From Coraliomargarita_B sp036735565 (GTDB lineage Bacteria > Verrucomicrobiota > Verrucomicrobiia > Opitutales > Coraliomargaritaceae), in NCBI GenBank assembly GCA_036735565.1, contig DAINOC010000029.1, positions 1-29,033 on the forward strand: a DNA stretch of 29,033 nt, given 5' to 3'. Positions within the stretch are counted from its first letter, which is position 1, and every line of letters begins with the position of its first letter. Positions 7,546 to 15,891 of the stretch are shown here, one piece after another. The notes beneath the pieces were generated by a model. The model saw only the letters and a list, made by a program, of their open reading frames with translations, ran no database searches and was not told the origin of the DNA. A program made the position numbers and the translations under genes.

Positions 7546-8199
7546 TCACCCCGGCCCTGCCATCTGGCCAAACTGCCCTTCATACCAGAGGATGTCCTCC
7601 CGGTAAAACTTGCGGATGCGCTCCAGCGCCTCATCCGAAAATCCAGGACCCTCCGCCGCTCCGGTCACGTTTCTTCGTTCCAACTCGGAGATCGCCGGCA
7701 GCGATAGGTCCCGCAACCAGCGATCGACCTCGCTCAGCGGCGCAATGTGGATGGACGGTTCAACCAGCCCGTCAGCATCGGTTAAAAAGTCCAGCAAGCC
7801 CTTGTTGTGATTATCAAAGCGCCGCGTAGCCATCTCCTCGCGGGAAAGAAAATGGTCGAGAAACTGTGCGGGGCTCTGCGCAAACTCTGCCAAGTCCGGA
7901 CGGAATCTCCGCACATAGCGAAAAGCCGATCGCACCCGATCGACCGGATGCCGCACCAGTGCCGCCACACGAAACTCGCCCTTCACGGCCCAGCCCATCC
8001 CCACCAACTCCCGCCAGGTCAGATGCTGCGGCGTGTGCCCGTTGATCATTACCGAACCATCCGCCACAAAAAGAAAGGGCGGATCGCCCGCTCGCCGCAG
8101 CGCATGGCTGATGGTATCGCCGCCGCATTTCGGGATGTGGATGAAAAGCAGGCGATGATTCAAAAACAATGGCATAGCGAAACAACAGACCCGGGGCAT
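7546..8199 (-). CDS. Sulfotransferase family protein
   Basis: A 217-residue protein with FIHIPKCGGDTISHAL (19-34) as the 5'-phosphosulfate loop and ALVRHPVDRVRSAFRYV (80-96, R83 and S91) as the 3'-phosphate-binding segment. This is the standard pair for PAPS-dependent sulfotransferases. It is the first gene of the four-gene minus-strand cassette. The start at 8199 has a weak AGG about nine bases upstream. The ATG at 8175 (MPLFLNHR) is a reasonable alternative and would remove eight residues, including two cysteines. It differs clearly from the next sulfotransferase, so the two probably act on different positions or sugars rather than being recent duplicates. Confidence 0.82.
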   Translation of the reverse strand: MPRVCCFAMPLFLNHRLLFIHIPKCGGDTISHALRRAGDPPFLFVADGSVMINGHTPQHLTWRELVGMGWAVKGEFRVAALVRHPVDRVRSAFRYVRRFRPDLAEFAQSPAQFLDHFLSREEMATRRFDNHNKGLLDFLTDADGLVEPSIHIAPLSEVDRWLRDLSLPAISELERRNVTGAAEGPGFSDEALERIRKFYREDILWYEGQFGQMAGPG

Positions 8200-8285
8200 T
8201 TACGCCTGTCGAACCCTTAGATTAATTTCATAAAGTCGCACGTTTCAATCCACTAAAAGCCCCTCTTTAATGCTCAAAGATCCAA

Positions 8286-8600
8286 TCAGGCACCCGACCC
8301 GGAAACCCTCATTTCCCCGACTTGCGACCGCAGCGATCGTCCCATCAAGACGTGGTCAACGTAGCGCCCATCCAGAAAAAAGGTATCCCGGGTTCTCCCC
8401 TCGATCACGTAGCCTGATTTTAAATAAAGAATGATGGCAGCCTCCCGAAGCATCAATACTACTCCGTTGCCCAGTGCATAGGTCCGCTCGCTGCTAGTTG
8501 GCCTTTTACTGATCACTGCCTCGCACTATGCGATTGGCGAACTCCAGCACAAGCAGAACCGAGCCTACCCGCCGCTCCCGGACAGTCGAACCAAAGGCCC
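8286..8600 (-). pseudogene. Broken GNAT-family acetyltransferase
   Basis: The minus-strand frame 8286-8516 ends in a recognisable GNAT C-terminus: ILYLKSGYVIEGRTRDTFFLDGRYVDHVLMGRSL, split here as ILYLKSGYVIEG and DGRYVDHVLMGR. This resembles the usual LY-x-K-x-GF-x-x-EG segment. The N-terminal half is missing from this frame. Just upstream (about 8517-8600) the minus strand reads RERRVGSVLLVLEFANR, which resembles the acetyl-CoA-binding motif A, and then meets a TAA stop. This suggests a gene broken by a stop or frameshift and further decay. No intact start region was found. Confidence 0.5.
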
Positions 8601-8616
8601 CGCAGCTGAATGCGCT

Positions 8617-8820
8617 TTATTTGATAAGGCGAATCGTATAGGGATACCGGTAGTCCACTCCCTCGCTGGCCTTGATCGAAGCGATCACCGTGAAGACGAT
8701 GACGGTGACGAAAAGCGCCACGGCCGCGAGAATGATAATAGGAAACAGAAGGAGACTGACCAAACCGATCAGGGGCAACAGGGCGATCACCATGACGGCC
8801 AGGCTAGTAGGCTGTAACAT
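8617..8820 (-). CDS. Short DUF4870-like membrane protein (possibly truncated)
   Basis: A 67-residue, very hydrophobic protein from the ATG at 8818-8820. It has two likely membrane segments (about residues 6-27 and 29-49) and ends in IKASEGVDYRYPYTIRLIK. That ending matches the C-terminus of DUF4870 (Tic20-like) proteins, which typically finish with an IKAxxGExYRYPLTIR pattern. The usual DUF4870 N-terminal half (about 40-50 residues) is absent. In its place upstream sits a heptamer repeat hairpin (8851-8949). The open frame extends to 8877, but that part is repeat-coded (MFDVRRSMF). It is either a naturally short gene or the 3' remnant of one cut by the repeat. Confidence 0.5.
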   Translation of the reverse strand: MLQPTSLAVMVIALLPLIGLVSLLLFPIIILAAVALFVTVIVFTVIASIKASEGVDYRYPYTIRLIK

Positions 8821-8850
8821 GAAAATACTCCGATGATCCCGTTCGTTTTT

Positions 8851-8949
8851 GAACATCGAACGTCGAACATCAAACACTGAACATCGAATAAATCAGAGAA
8901 GCGGCAGAGAAGCAGGTATTCAAAATTCGATGTTGGACGTTCGATGTTC
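8851..8949. repeat. Large inverted repeat built from heptamer units
   Basis: The left arm 8851-8881 and right arm 8919-8949 are 31 bases each and reverse-complementary at about 26 positions, separated by a 37-base spacer. Both arms consist of degenerate GAACATC heptamers, so the element could fold into a long hairpin in DNA or in read-through RNA. It lies between the end of nuoN and the short DUF4870-like gene. Confidence 0.75.
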
Positions 8950-9033
8950 GAGCCGTCAAACTTTCTGCCAAGGTGGTATTCTCCCAAGTTGCCGATCCCC
9001 TTTCGAATCCGAAACGATTCATGATACACGGCA

Positions 9034-10539
9034 CTAGGGAATAATCGGCAGGACAGCCGGCACCAGACCGATCACGACGGTGCCCACCACAAGGGAGCCG
9101 ATCAGGAAGCGGTCCGCGAGCGCCGATTGGCCGGAAGCGGTCACGGTGGCATCGGCCTCGGGCAGGGCAAAGAAGCACTCCCGTATCCAGCCAAAGTAAT
9201 AGTAGATGGAGATGACCACACCGATGACGGCCACGCCGATCAGCCCGAAGAGCCCGGCCTGATAGGCGGCTACAAAGAGGAAGAGCTTACCGATAAAGCC
9301 GCCCAGCGGCGGGATGCCCGCGAGGGAACCCAGACCGAGCGCCAGTGCACCGCCAAGGAAGGGGCGCTTGCGGGCAAGGTTGGTGTAGTGGCCCAACTCC
9401 TGGTTGGCATCGTCCGGACCGGCCACGAGCGACATCACTCCGAAGACCGTGAAGGAGGCGAGCAGGTAAGTGACCAGGTAGAAAATGACTGCATAGACCG
9501 CCCAGGGAACGGTGATGGAAGCCACGACCCCCATCAGCAGGTAGCCCGCATGCGCGATGCCGGAAAGGCCCATGAGCCGCTTCACGTTGCGCTGGGTGAC
9601 GGCCGTGATGTTGCCAAAAAGGATGGTGACGATGGCGATGATACTCAGCACCGGCACCATCAGCCCCGCCAGCCCGATGAAAGGGCCACGCACCAGCTCA
9701 ATCAGCACGATGAACCCGGCGGCCTTTGACGCGACGGCGAGGTAGGCAGTCACCGGGGTCGGCGCACCCTGATACACATCGGGCACCCAGATCTGGAACG
9801 GCACGGCCCCGATCTTGAAGCAGATGCCCGCGATGACGAGGAGCGCCCCGATGCGAACGATCAGATTGTCGCTGTTCTGGGTGATAAAATAGGCCAGCTC
9901 GCTGTAGCTCAGCGAGTCGCGCGAGGCACCCGCCAGCTCCGGATTCCCCGCGATGCCGTAGAGCAGCACGATGCCGAAGAGTAAAATCGAGGAGCTCAGG
10001 GCACCGAGGATCAAATACTTGAGGCCCCCCTCCAGCGAGAGCGGACTCGTCCGGCAGTAGGCCACGAGCACGTAAAAGGCGACGGTCACGGTCTCCAGGG
10101 CCACGAAGAGCATGACGAAGTTCGCGCTCTGCACGAGCAGCATCATGGCGGCGGCGATGATCAGGACGAGGCAGTAAAACTCCGTCCGCGCCAGAGCCTG
10201 TTTGGCGAGGTAGATGTGCCCCAGGTAGCAGACGAGGACGGCGCTAACAAGGAAGAAGGCCCGCATGATCTGCGAGACCTCCGTCTGCTGGATCATCCCG
10301 CTGAAGTAAGACTGATTGCCCATCGAACACCAGCCGGGGTAGGCAAAACTGGCCAGAATGATCAGGCCGAGGCCCCAGATCGCGATGCGGGGGATCAGCC
10401 CCTGACGATCCTTCGGCAGGAGCATCTCGGCGACGAGCAAGGCCAACGCCAAGACGGCCAGCATGATCTCGGGCAGGATGGCGGCCCAATCGTTGGTCGC
10501 GGTGTAGCCGCGCAAAAATTCAACAAGCAGCTCGTTCAT
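9034..10539 (-). CDS. nuoN: NADH-quinone oxidoreductase subunit N
   Basis: A 501-residue antiporter-like subunit of the membrane arm of complex I, with about 14 membrane helices, which couples quinone reduction by NADH to cation translocation. Characteristic segments are VALETVTVAFYVLVAY with the TM5-type glutamate, and FKIGAVPFQIWVPDVYQGAPTPVTAYLA with the TM7-type lysine and the broken-helix motif. KRLMGLSGIAHAGYLL and SLAGIPPLGGFIGK follow, with the conserved downstream lysine. Length is normal. Its ATG overlaps the nuoM stop by one base (TGATG), so translation is probably coupled. It is the last gene of the nuoJKLMN set. No T-rich terminator hairpin is visible right after it. Confidence 0.95.
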   Translation of the reverse strand: MNELLVEFLRGYTATNDWAAILPEIMLAVLALALLVAEMLLPKDRQGLIPRIAIWGLGLIILASFAYPGWCSMGNQSYFSGMIQQTEVSQIMRAFFLVSAVLVCYLGHIYLAKQALARTEFYCLVLIIAAAMMLLVQSANFVMLFVALETVTVAFYVLVAYCRTSPLSLEGGLKYLILGALSSSILLFGIVLLYGIAGNPELAGASRDSLSYSELAYFITQNSDNLIVRIGALLVIAGICFKIGAVPFQIWVPDVYQGAPTPVTAYLAVASKAAGFIVLIELVRGPFIGLAGLMVPVLSIIAIVTILFGNITAVTQRNVKRLMGLSGIAHAGYLLMGVVASITVPWAVYAVIFYLVTYLLASFTVFGVMSLVAGPDDANQELGHYTNLARKRPFLGGALALGLGSLAGIPPLGGFIGKLFLFVAAYQAGLFGLIGVAVIGVVISIYYYFGWIRECFFALPEADATVTASGQSALADRFLIGSLVVGTVVIGLVPAVLPIIP

Positions 10540-12125
10540 CAGTGGGCATTCTCCTCAATAATCAGTGCATCCGGACGGGCAAGCAGCGAGTGTTGCGGCC
10601 GGTTGCTGGACTCTGCCGGATACAGGTGGGAAAGCTCGCTGTCCGCGGAATCGGCCAGCATCCGGGGGAAGATCCCGGTCAACAACAAGCCGCCGATCAA
10701 TAGGCAGGCGGGCAGTTTCTCAAAGGCCTTCATGTCCTCGATCCCCTCGGTCGCGAGCCGGGGCGCAAAGTCCTCTGTAGCCGGGCCGAAGAAAATACGA
10801 CCCACCGCGCGGAGGCCGTAGATCGCTGAGATGATGATACCGATAGCCGCCGGGGCGACCAGCCAGCGGGTCGTCTCCGTCTCGGCGAGGGCCACAAAGA
10901 TCGTGAACTCTCCCCAGAAGTTGCCGAAGCCCGGCAGGCCGATACTGGCCATGGTGGCCGCCACGAAGAAGGCCGCGAGGACCGGTGTCTTGGTCACGAG
11001 GCCACCCATCGCCGTCATATCAAAAGTCTGGCTACGGTGGTAAATGCAGGTCGAAAGCATGAAGAGCAGAGCCACCGAGAGGCCGTGCGCCACCATCATG
11101 AGCAGGGCACCGCCGGCCCCCGCGATGGAGAAGCAGGCCAGCCCCAGGAAGGCATAGCCCATGTGCATGACCGAGCTGTAACCGAGCATCAGCTTCAGGT
11201 CGCGCTGGGCGATAGTGACCAGCCCGATAAAGAGGATATTACCCAGAGCGAGCCATACGATCCAGGGGAACCAGTGCTCGGCACCGGCCGGCAGCAGCGG
11301 CGCGGCGATCTGCAGCAGGCCGTAGAGGCCGAACTTCTTCAGGACGCCGGCGTGCAGCATGGCCGCACCCGTTGGCGCGACGGCATAGCCCTTGGGTGCC
11401 CAACTGTGGAAGGGAAAGAGTGAGACCAGTATCCCGAAGCCAAAGAGCAGCAGGGCAAAAATGTTATTTTGCACCGTCTCCTGCAGCGGTTGGGCAGTCA
11501 GGTAGTCGCGGAGCACCGGCAGCGAGAAGGAGGTTGCCCCGCTCTGCGCGTAGAGCGCGATCAAGCCGACCAGCGAGAGGAGCGCACCGAGTGTCAGGTA
11601 GATCGTCATCTCGATCGCCGCGCCCCGGCGCCCTGCCCCACCCCAGATACCGATCATGATGAAGGTCGGGATCAGCGCGAACTCGTGGAAGAAGTAGAAG
11701 AAAAAGACGTCGATCGACGCGAAGGTGCCCATCAGCCCCGCAAGCATGAAGAGCAGAAGCGCGAGGTAGAGGTGCGGCCGCTCAGCCCGTGCATTCATCG
11801 AGTAGAGCCCGGCGGCCAGGCCCACCACCCCGGCCAGCAGGAAGAGCGGCATGGAAATGCCGTTCAGCCCGAGATGCAGGTAGATGCCGATCGTCTCCAG
11901 CCCGGTGGGCAGGCGCAGCTCGAAGTTGTAGCCGCCGACCAGCGAGGCATCGAACTGGCAGAAAAGAAGGATCCCCGCAATCAGCGGCCAGCCGAAGCCC
12001 AGCGCGGCGACCGCGCGGCGCGGCGTCTCCGGGGCCTGACCCATCGCCAGGAGCACGACGCCGGTGAGCATCGGCACCAGAATGGCCGAAAGAAGGAAGA
12101 GTGAAGCTGTCTCGTAAATAATCAT
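10539..12125 (-). CDS. nuoM: NADH-quinone oxidoreductase subunit M
   Basis: A 528-residue antiporter-like subunit of the complex I membrane arm with about 14 helices. FFYFFHEFALIPTFIMIGIWG carries the conserved TM5-type glutamate. PFHSWAPKGYAVAPTGAAML and AGVLKKFGLYGLLQI match the quinone oxidoreductase antiporter core, including lysines near TM7. RDLKLMLGYSSVMHMGYAF and SIGLPGFGNFWGE are further NuoM hallmarks. The segment reading WAPKGYAVAPT differs from the more common WLPDAHVEAPT of NuoM. This is a recognisable variant, not a defect, since the APT motif is intact. It begins 18 bases after the nuoL stop and overlaps nuoN by one base. Confidence 0.94.
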   Translation of the reverse strand: MIIYETASLFLLSAILVPMLTGVVLLAMGQAPETPRRAVAALGFGWPLIAGILLFCQFDASLVGGYNFELRLPTGLETIGIYLHLGLNGISMPLFLLAGVVGLAAGLYSMNARAERPHLYLALLLFMLAGLMGTFASIDVFFFYFFHEFALIPTFIMIGIWGGAGRRGAAIEMTIYLTLGALLSLVGLIALYAQSGATSFSLPVLRDYLTAQPLQETVQNNIFALLLFGFGILVSLFPFHSWAPKGYAVAPTGAAMLHAGVLKKFGLYGLLQIAAPLLPAGAEHWFPWIVWLALGNILFIGLVTIAQRDLKLMLGYSSVMHMGYAFLGLACFSIAGAGGALLMMVAHGLSVALLFMLSTCIYHRSQTFDMTAMGGLVTKTPVLAAFFVAATMASIGLPGFGNFWGEFTIFVALAETETTRWLVAPAAIGIIISAIYGLRAVGRIFFGPATEDFAPRLATEGIEDMKAFEKLPACLLIGGLLLTGIFPRMLADSADSELSHLYPAESSNRPQHSLLARPDALIIEENAH

Positions 12126-12143
12126 AGCACAATGCCTCCCCGC

Positions 12144-13997
12144 TTAGCCGATGACGCCTGCGGCGACAGCCCACAGGAGGAGCAGGCCCGCGAGAAACCA
12201 GTAAACATAGCCGTGGATGTGGCCAACATGGAGGGCCCGCGAGCACATACCCGCCAGCCCGACGATGCCGGCACTGCCCCGCACCAGGACGCCCTTGATC
12301 ACAAAGAGGTCCACCAGAGAGAATAGGTCCGCCACCCGCTGCTGGATCTTGGCCACGTAGAAATCATAGACCTCGTCGAACCAGAGGCGGTTGCGGAGAA
12401 AGTGGTAGAGCGGTGCCGCTCGGCGCTCCAGATTGTCCTCTTTGGCCCCGCGACCGTAGAAGAAGAAGGACGCGCCCAGACCGATCACCCAGGCCAGCGT
12501 GCCGAGCAGCACGACCTTGTTGTGCATGGCATCGTAGCCCGCCATGTGGTGCAGGGCATCCTTATCGGCCTGAATGGTGGTGCCCAGACCCGCCGGCCAG
12601 TAGGCCAGCCAGCCACCGGCCACCGAGAGGACGGCCAGTATAATGAGCGGGAAGATCATCACGAAGGGGCTCTCCTTGGCGTGGGCCGCCGCATCGGAGT
12701 TCGGCTGGCCGAGGAAGACCACCCAGAAGAGACGGCCCATGTAACCGGCCGTGAGCAGCGCACCGAAGGTCAGCAGGTAGCCCGCTAGCGGGCTCTCGAA
12801 GCCGCCGGCGATCAGGATCGCATCCTTCGAGTAGTAGCCGGAGAGGCCATAGACACCGCAGAGCGCGAGGATGCCGATGAGGAAGGTCAGCGCGGTGACC
12901 GGCATCTTCTTCCACAGGCCGCCCATCTTGAATATATCCTGCTCGTGGTGGCAGCCGTGGATGACCGAGCCCGCACCGAGGAAGAGCAGCGCCTTGAAAA
13001 AAGCGTGGGTGATGAGGTGAAACAGCGCGATGCCGGGATAGCCGAAGCCGAAGGCCGCCCCGATATAACCCAACTGCGAAAGCGTCGAATAGGCCAGGAT
13101 CTGCTTGATATCACGCCGCGCATAGGCGCAGAAGCCCGCGTATACGGCCCCGAAGATACCGAGCCAGAGAATGATGTTCAGCACCTGCTCGGGAAAGAGG
13201 TATTCGATGCGGATCAGGAAGTAGCCCCCGGCCGCCACCATGGTGGCGGCGTGGATCAGCGCCGAGACCGGCGTCGGGCCCGCCATGGCGTCCGGCAGCC
13301 AGACGTGGAGCGGAAACTGGGCCGACTTGCCGATGAAGCCGCACATCAGCAGCGCAGCGATAGAGGCATTGATCAGGCCCGCATTGGCCCCGACGATCTG
13401 GCCCATGACCTCCAAATCCGTGGTGCCGAAATGCCAGTAGGCATAAGCGATCCCCACCACAAAGCCCAGGTCGCCGATGCGATTCACGATGAAGGCCTTC
13501 TTCTGCGCGGCCACGGCGGCCGGCTTGCTCAGGTAGTGCCCGATCAGCATGTAGGAGCTGAAGCCGACCAGCTCCCAGAAGACGAAAATCATAATCAGAT
13601 TGTCCGCCAGCACGATACCCAGCATGGCGAACATGAAGATCGAGAGCCCGCCGAAGTAGCGCGCGGGCGAGCTGTCGTCCTTCATGTAGCCGAGGCTGAA
13701 GAGGTGGATCAAAAAGCCCACCCCCGTGACCATGAGCATCATGGTGGCCGACACGTCGTCGAGATAGACCCCCATGGAGATGTCCAGCTCGCCGAAGGTG
13801 AGCCAGCTCCAGGACTCATGGACGCTGCTGCCCCCCGCCGCCTGGACCGCGAGGACAGCTGCCGCAAAGATTACACCCGCTGCCGTGACCGAGAGCAAGG
13901 AGGCCAGCTTGCCACAGCGGCGTAAAAACAGCGCGATCACCGCAGCGGAAAACAGCGGTGCGAGCAGAACGACGAGAAGAAAGTGCGTAGCAGTCAT
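12144..13997 (-). CDS. nuoL: NADH-quinone oxidoreductase subunit L
   Basis: A 617-residue distal antiporter-like subunit of complex I with the expected C-terminal extension containing the long lateral helix and final membrane helix. FVFWELVGFSSYMLIGHYL carries the TM5 glutamate, and GFIGKSAQFPLHVWLPDAMAG then PTPVSALIHAATMVAAG carry the TM7 lysine and broken-helix region. ARRDIKQILAYSTLSQLGY and HAFFKALLFLGAGSVIH follow. The C-terminus ends in a hydrophobic segment (GYVYWFLAGLLLLWAVAAG). Length and order are typical. It lies five bases after the nuoK stop and 18 bases before nuoM. Confidence 0.96.
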   Translation of the reverse strand: MTATHFLLVVLLAPLFSAAVIALFLRRCGKLASLLSVTAAGVIFAAAVLAVQAAGGSSVHESWSWLTFGELDISMGVYLDDVSATMMLMVTGVGFLIHLFSLGYMKDDSSPARYFGGLSIFMFAMLGIVLADNLIMIFVFWELVGFSSYMLIGHYLSKPAAVAAQKKAFIVNRIGDLGFVVGIAYAYWHFGTTDLEVMGQIVGANAGLINASIAALLMCGFIGKSAQFPLHVWLPDAMAGPTPVSALIHAATMVAAGGYFLIRIEYLFPEQVLNIILWLGIFGAVYAGFCAYARRDIKQILAYSTLSQLGYIGAAFGFGYPGIALFHLITHAFFKALLFLGAGSVIHGCHHEQDIFKMGGLWKKMPVTALTFLIGILALCGVYGLSGYYSKDAILIAGGFESPLAGYLLTFGALLTAGYMGRLFWVVFLGQPNSDAAAHAKESPFVMIFPLIILAVLSVAGGWLAYWPAGLGTTIQADKDALHHMAGYDAMHNKVVLLGTLAWVIGLGASFFFYGRGAKEDNLERRAAPLYHFLRNRLWFDEVYDFYVAKIQQRVADLFSLVDLFVIKGVLVRGSAGIVGLAGMCSRALHVGHIHGYVYWFLAGLLLLWAVAAGVIG

Positions 13998-14002
13998 CGC
14001 AG

Positions 14003-14308
14003 CTAATGGCTAAGAGCATTGAGTTGGTCCACCATGACGGTCTGGCGGCGGCGGTAGAGCGCGACGATGATCGCCAGGCCCACGGCGACCTCAGCGGCCG
14101 CCACCGTGATGATGAAAAAGACGAAGAGGTTGCCGTCCATCGTGCCGTTGTAGCGGGAGAAGGCCACCAGCGCGAGGTTCACCGCGTTGAGCATGAGCTC
14201 CAGCGACATATAGATCACAAGGGTGTTCTTGCGCAGCAACACCCCGAGGAGGCCGATCGCGAAGAGCATCCCTGCGACCAGGATAAAAGCATTCAGTCCG
14301 ACTGTCAT
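14003..14308 (-). CDS. nuoK: NADH-quinone oxidoreductase subunit K
   Basis: A 101-residue, three-helix membrane subunit of complex I. The two conserved membrane glutamates are visible in YMSLELMLNAVNLALVAF (about residue 37) and ITVAAAEVAVGLAIIVALYR (about residue 73). Both belong to the proton path between the antiporter subunits and the quinone side. Length matches the family (about 100 residues). It starts four bases after the nuoJ stop and ends five bases before nuoL. A GGAG lies about a dozen bases upstream of the start, inside the end of nuoJ. Confidence 0.96.
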   Translation of the reverse strand: MTVGLNAFILVAGMLFAIGLLGVLLRKNTLVIYMSLELMLNAVNLALVAFSRYNGTMDGNLFVFFIITVAAAEVAVGLAIIVALYRRRQTVMVDQLNALSH

Positions 14309-14312
14309 GTTG

Positions 14313-14861
14313 TTAGGAGGGCTCCCCGGTTTCGTGTTTCTTGCTGACCACGATCACGCCAATCATGGCGGCGAGCAGCAGGAAACCTGTGACTTGGAAA
14401 GGCAGCATGTATTTCGTGAAAAGGCTGTAGCCAAAGGACTTTGCCGAGGTGGTAAAGGGAATTCCCACGCCCTCCCCGGTCGGCACCTCCGCCGCGGGCA
14501 GCAGGGCCGGCTCGGGCAGGTGCTGGCCTCCGGAAAAGGCTGAGTAAATCAGGACGGCCAGCAGCGAGAAGCCCACGATGGCCGCGCCCAGCGAGAGCTT
14601 GTCCCTTAGGTAGCTGCTGGTGTCCTTATCCACGTCCAGCAGCATGATGATGAAGAGGAAGAGCACCATGACCGCGCCCGCATAGACCAGGATCTGCAGG
14701 ACCGCGAGAAAGTAGGCTTCGAGCAGGACGAACAACGCCGCCGTCCCCACGAAAGAGACGATCATGCACATGGCCCCGTTGACCGCATTCGGGCTCAACA
14801 CCATGATAAGCGCCGAGATCAGCGTGATCGCGGCAAAGACGTAAAAGAGGATGTCGAACAT
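14313..14861 (-). CDS. nuoJ: NADH-quinone oxidoreductase subunit J
   Basis: A 182-residue, five-helix membrane subunit of complex I. It starts with MFDILFYVFAAITLISALIM and carries the family block LLEAYFLAVLQILVYAGAVMVLFLF, including the conserved glutamate and the VYAGAVMVLFLF helix with the pi-bulge region. The open frame runs to 14990, but the earlier residues (MCGWLSLLEIREKAV) do not resemble NuoJ, so the ATG at 14859-14861 is chosen. It is first of the nuoJKLMN group. nuoA-I, usually upstream, are absent, and the next gene upstream on the same strand is a PHP phosphatase 201 bases away. Confidence 0.94.
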   Translation of the reverse strand: MFDILFYVFAAITLISALIMVLSPNAVNGAMCMIVSFVGTAALFVLLEAYFLAVLQILVYAGAVMVLFLFIIMLLDVDKDTSSYLRDKLSLGAAIVGFSLLAVLIYSAFSGGQHLPEPALLPAAEVPTGEGVGIPFTTSAKSFGYSLFTKYMLPFQVTGFLLLAAMIGVIVVSKKHETGEPS

Positions 14862-15062
14862 CAGAGCGGATTCAGACGAGAGTTGACAGGGTGACAAGTG
14901 AAGAAACGAAAAAAACACAGGCTTGAGCGATTTTAACCCCCGCGCAACCGCTTTCTCCCGAATTTCCAACAGAGACAACCACCCGCACACACGAAATCCG
15001 CAGCCATCCCAAAGCTAATGCCACTTCCTTCATCAAAGTCGGTATCCGGTAGATTCTCCGCC

Positions 15063-15881
15063 CTACCTGCCCGGCATTTGAATCGCCAGCCGCTTTCGGC
15101 CCCGGAAGTAGTGCAGGTCGGTAAAGCCTTTTTCGCGGAGCATGGGCTGGACCCAGTCGAAGAATTGGCCCACGGAGTGCGGGCGGTGGGAGTCGGAGCC
15201 GATGGTGAGCTTCACCCCCATCTCGGCGGCCCAGTCGAGGATTAGGGGGTCCGGGTGCACCTCGTAATCGCCCTTGGTGAGTCCGCTGGTGTTGACTTCC
15301 ATACAGATATCCTCCTCGACGATGGCCTCGAGAAAGGAGCGGATCACCTCCTCGTGCTTGGCAGGCTCAAACTGCTTCACGACCCCGTAGGTGCGGATCA
15401 CATCGGGGTGCGACATGCTATCGTAACGGCCCGACTGAGCACCATCGCGCAAGTGACGGAAGTAGCTGTCGATACGCATGGCGTCGCTCTTCATCTTGTG
15501 ATCCTCGAGCCATTCGAGGTAGCTGGCGCACTGGGCGTGCAGCGAGCCGAGAACAAAGTCCCAGTCATGGGCCGCGAGAATGGCGTCCATGGGGGCCATG
15601 TGGGCCTCATCCGGAAACACCTCGGCCTCGATCCCACAGAGCACCTCAACCCCGAAGGTCCGGGCCTCGGCGGCCGTCGCCGCAATCAGCGCACGGTATT
15701 CCCCAATTTGATCATGCCGCATACGGATTCCCTCCTGCCCGAACGCACCCCACTCCATTGGTATGTGGCAGGTAAAGGTGATCAAATCAATGCCACGGGT
15801 CTGCGCGGCCCGCGCATACTCGATCGGCTCGCCGATGGCGTGACCGCAGAGAGGCGTGTGCATGTGGGAGTCTACGCGCAT
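15063..15881 (-). CDS. PHP-domain histidinol-phosphatase (HisJ/HisK type)
   Basis: A 272-residue PHP-family metal-dependent phosphatase, most like histidinol-phosphate phosphatase, the penultimate step of histidine synthesis. PHP motifs are in order: DSHMHTPLCGHA (4-15), FTCHIPMEWG, GIEAEVFPD, VLGSLHAQ, SMSHPDVIRTYG and GSDSHRPHSVGQ. These supply the histidine and aspartate metal ligands. The open frame starts at 15941, but the ATG at 15879-15881 begins right at the first motif (MRVDSHMH) and leaves a ten-base gap after aroK, so it is preferred. Generic PHP phosphoesterases look similar, so the substrate is probable rather than proven. Confidence 0.82.
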   Translation of the reverse strand: MRVDSHMHTPLCGHAIGEPIEYARAAQTRGIDLITFTCHIPMEWGAFGQEGIRMRHDQIGEYRALIAATAAEARTFGVEVLCGIEAEVFPDEAHMAPMDAILAAHDWDFVLGSLHAQCASYLEWLEDHKMKSDAMRIDSYFRHLRDGAQSGRYDSMSHPDVIRTYGVVKQFEPAKHEEVIRSFLEAIVEEDICMEVNTSGLTKGDYEVHPDPLILDWAAEMGVKLTIGSDSHRPHSVGQFFDWVQPMLREKGFTDLHYFRGRKRLAIQMPGR

Positions 15882-15891
15882 TCGATTGGTC

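Noticed and set aside
8240..8260. GTTTCAATCCAC, which resembles the end of a type I CRISPR repeat.
   Set aside because: It occurs once, with no spaced copies and no cas genes nearby. Chance match.
8820..8877. Extended start (MFDVRRSMF) for the DUF4870-like gene.
   Set aside because: These residues are translated from the heptamer repeat arm. The ATG at 8820 is more credible.
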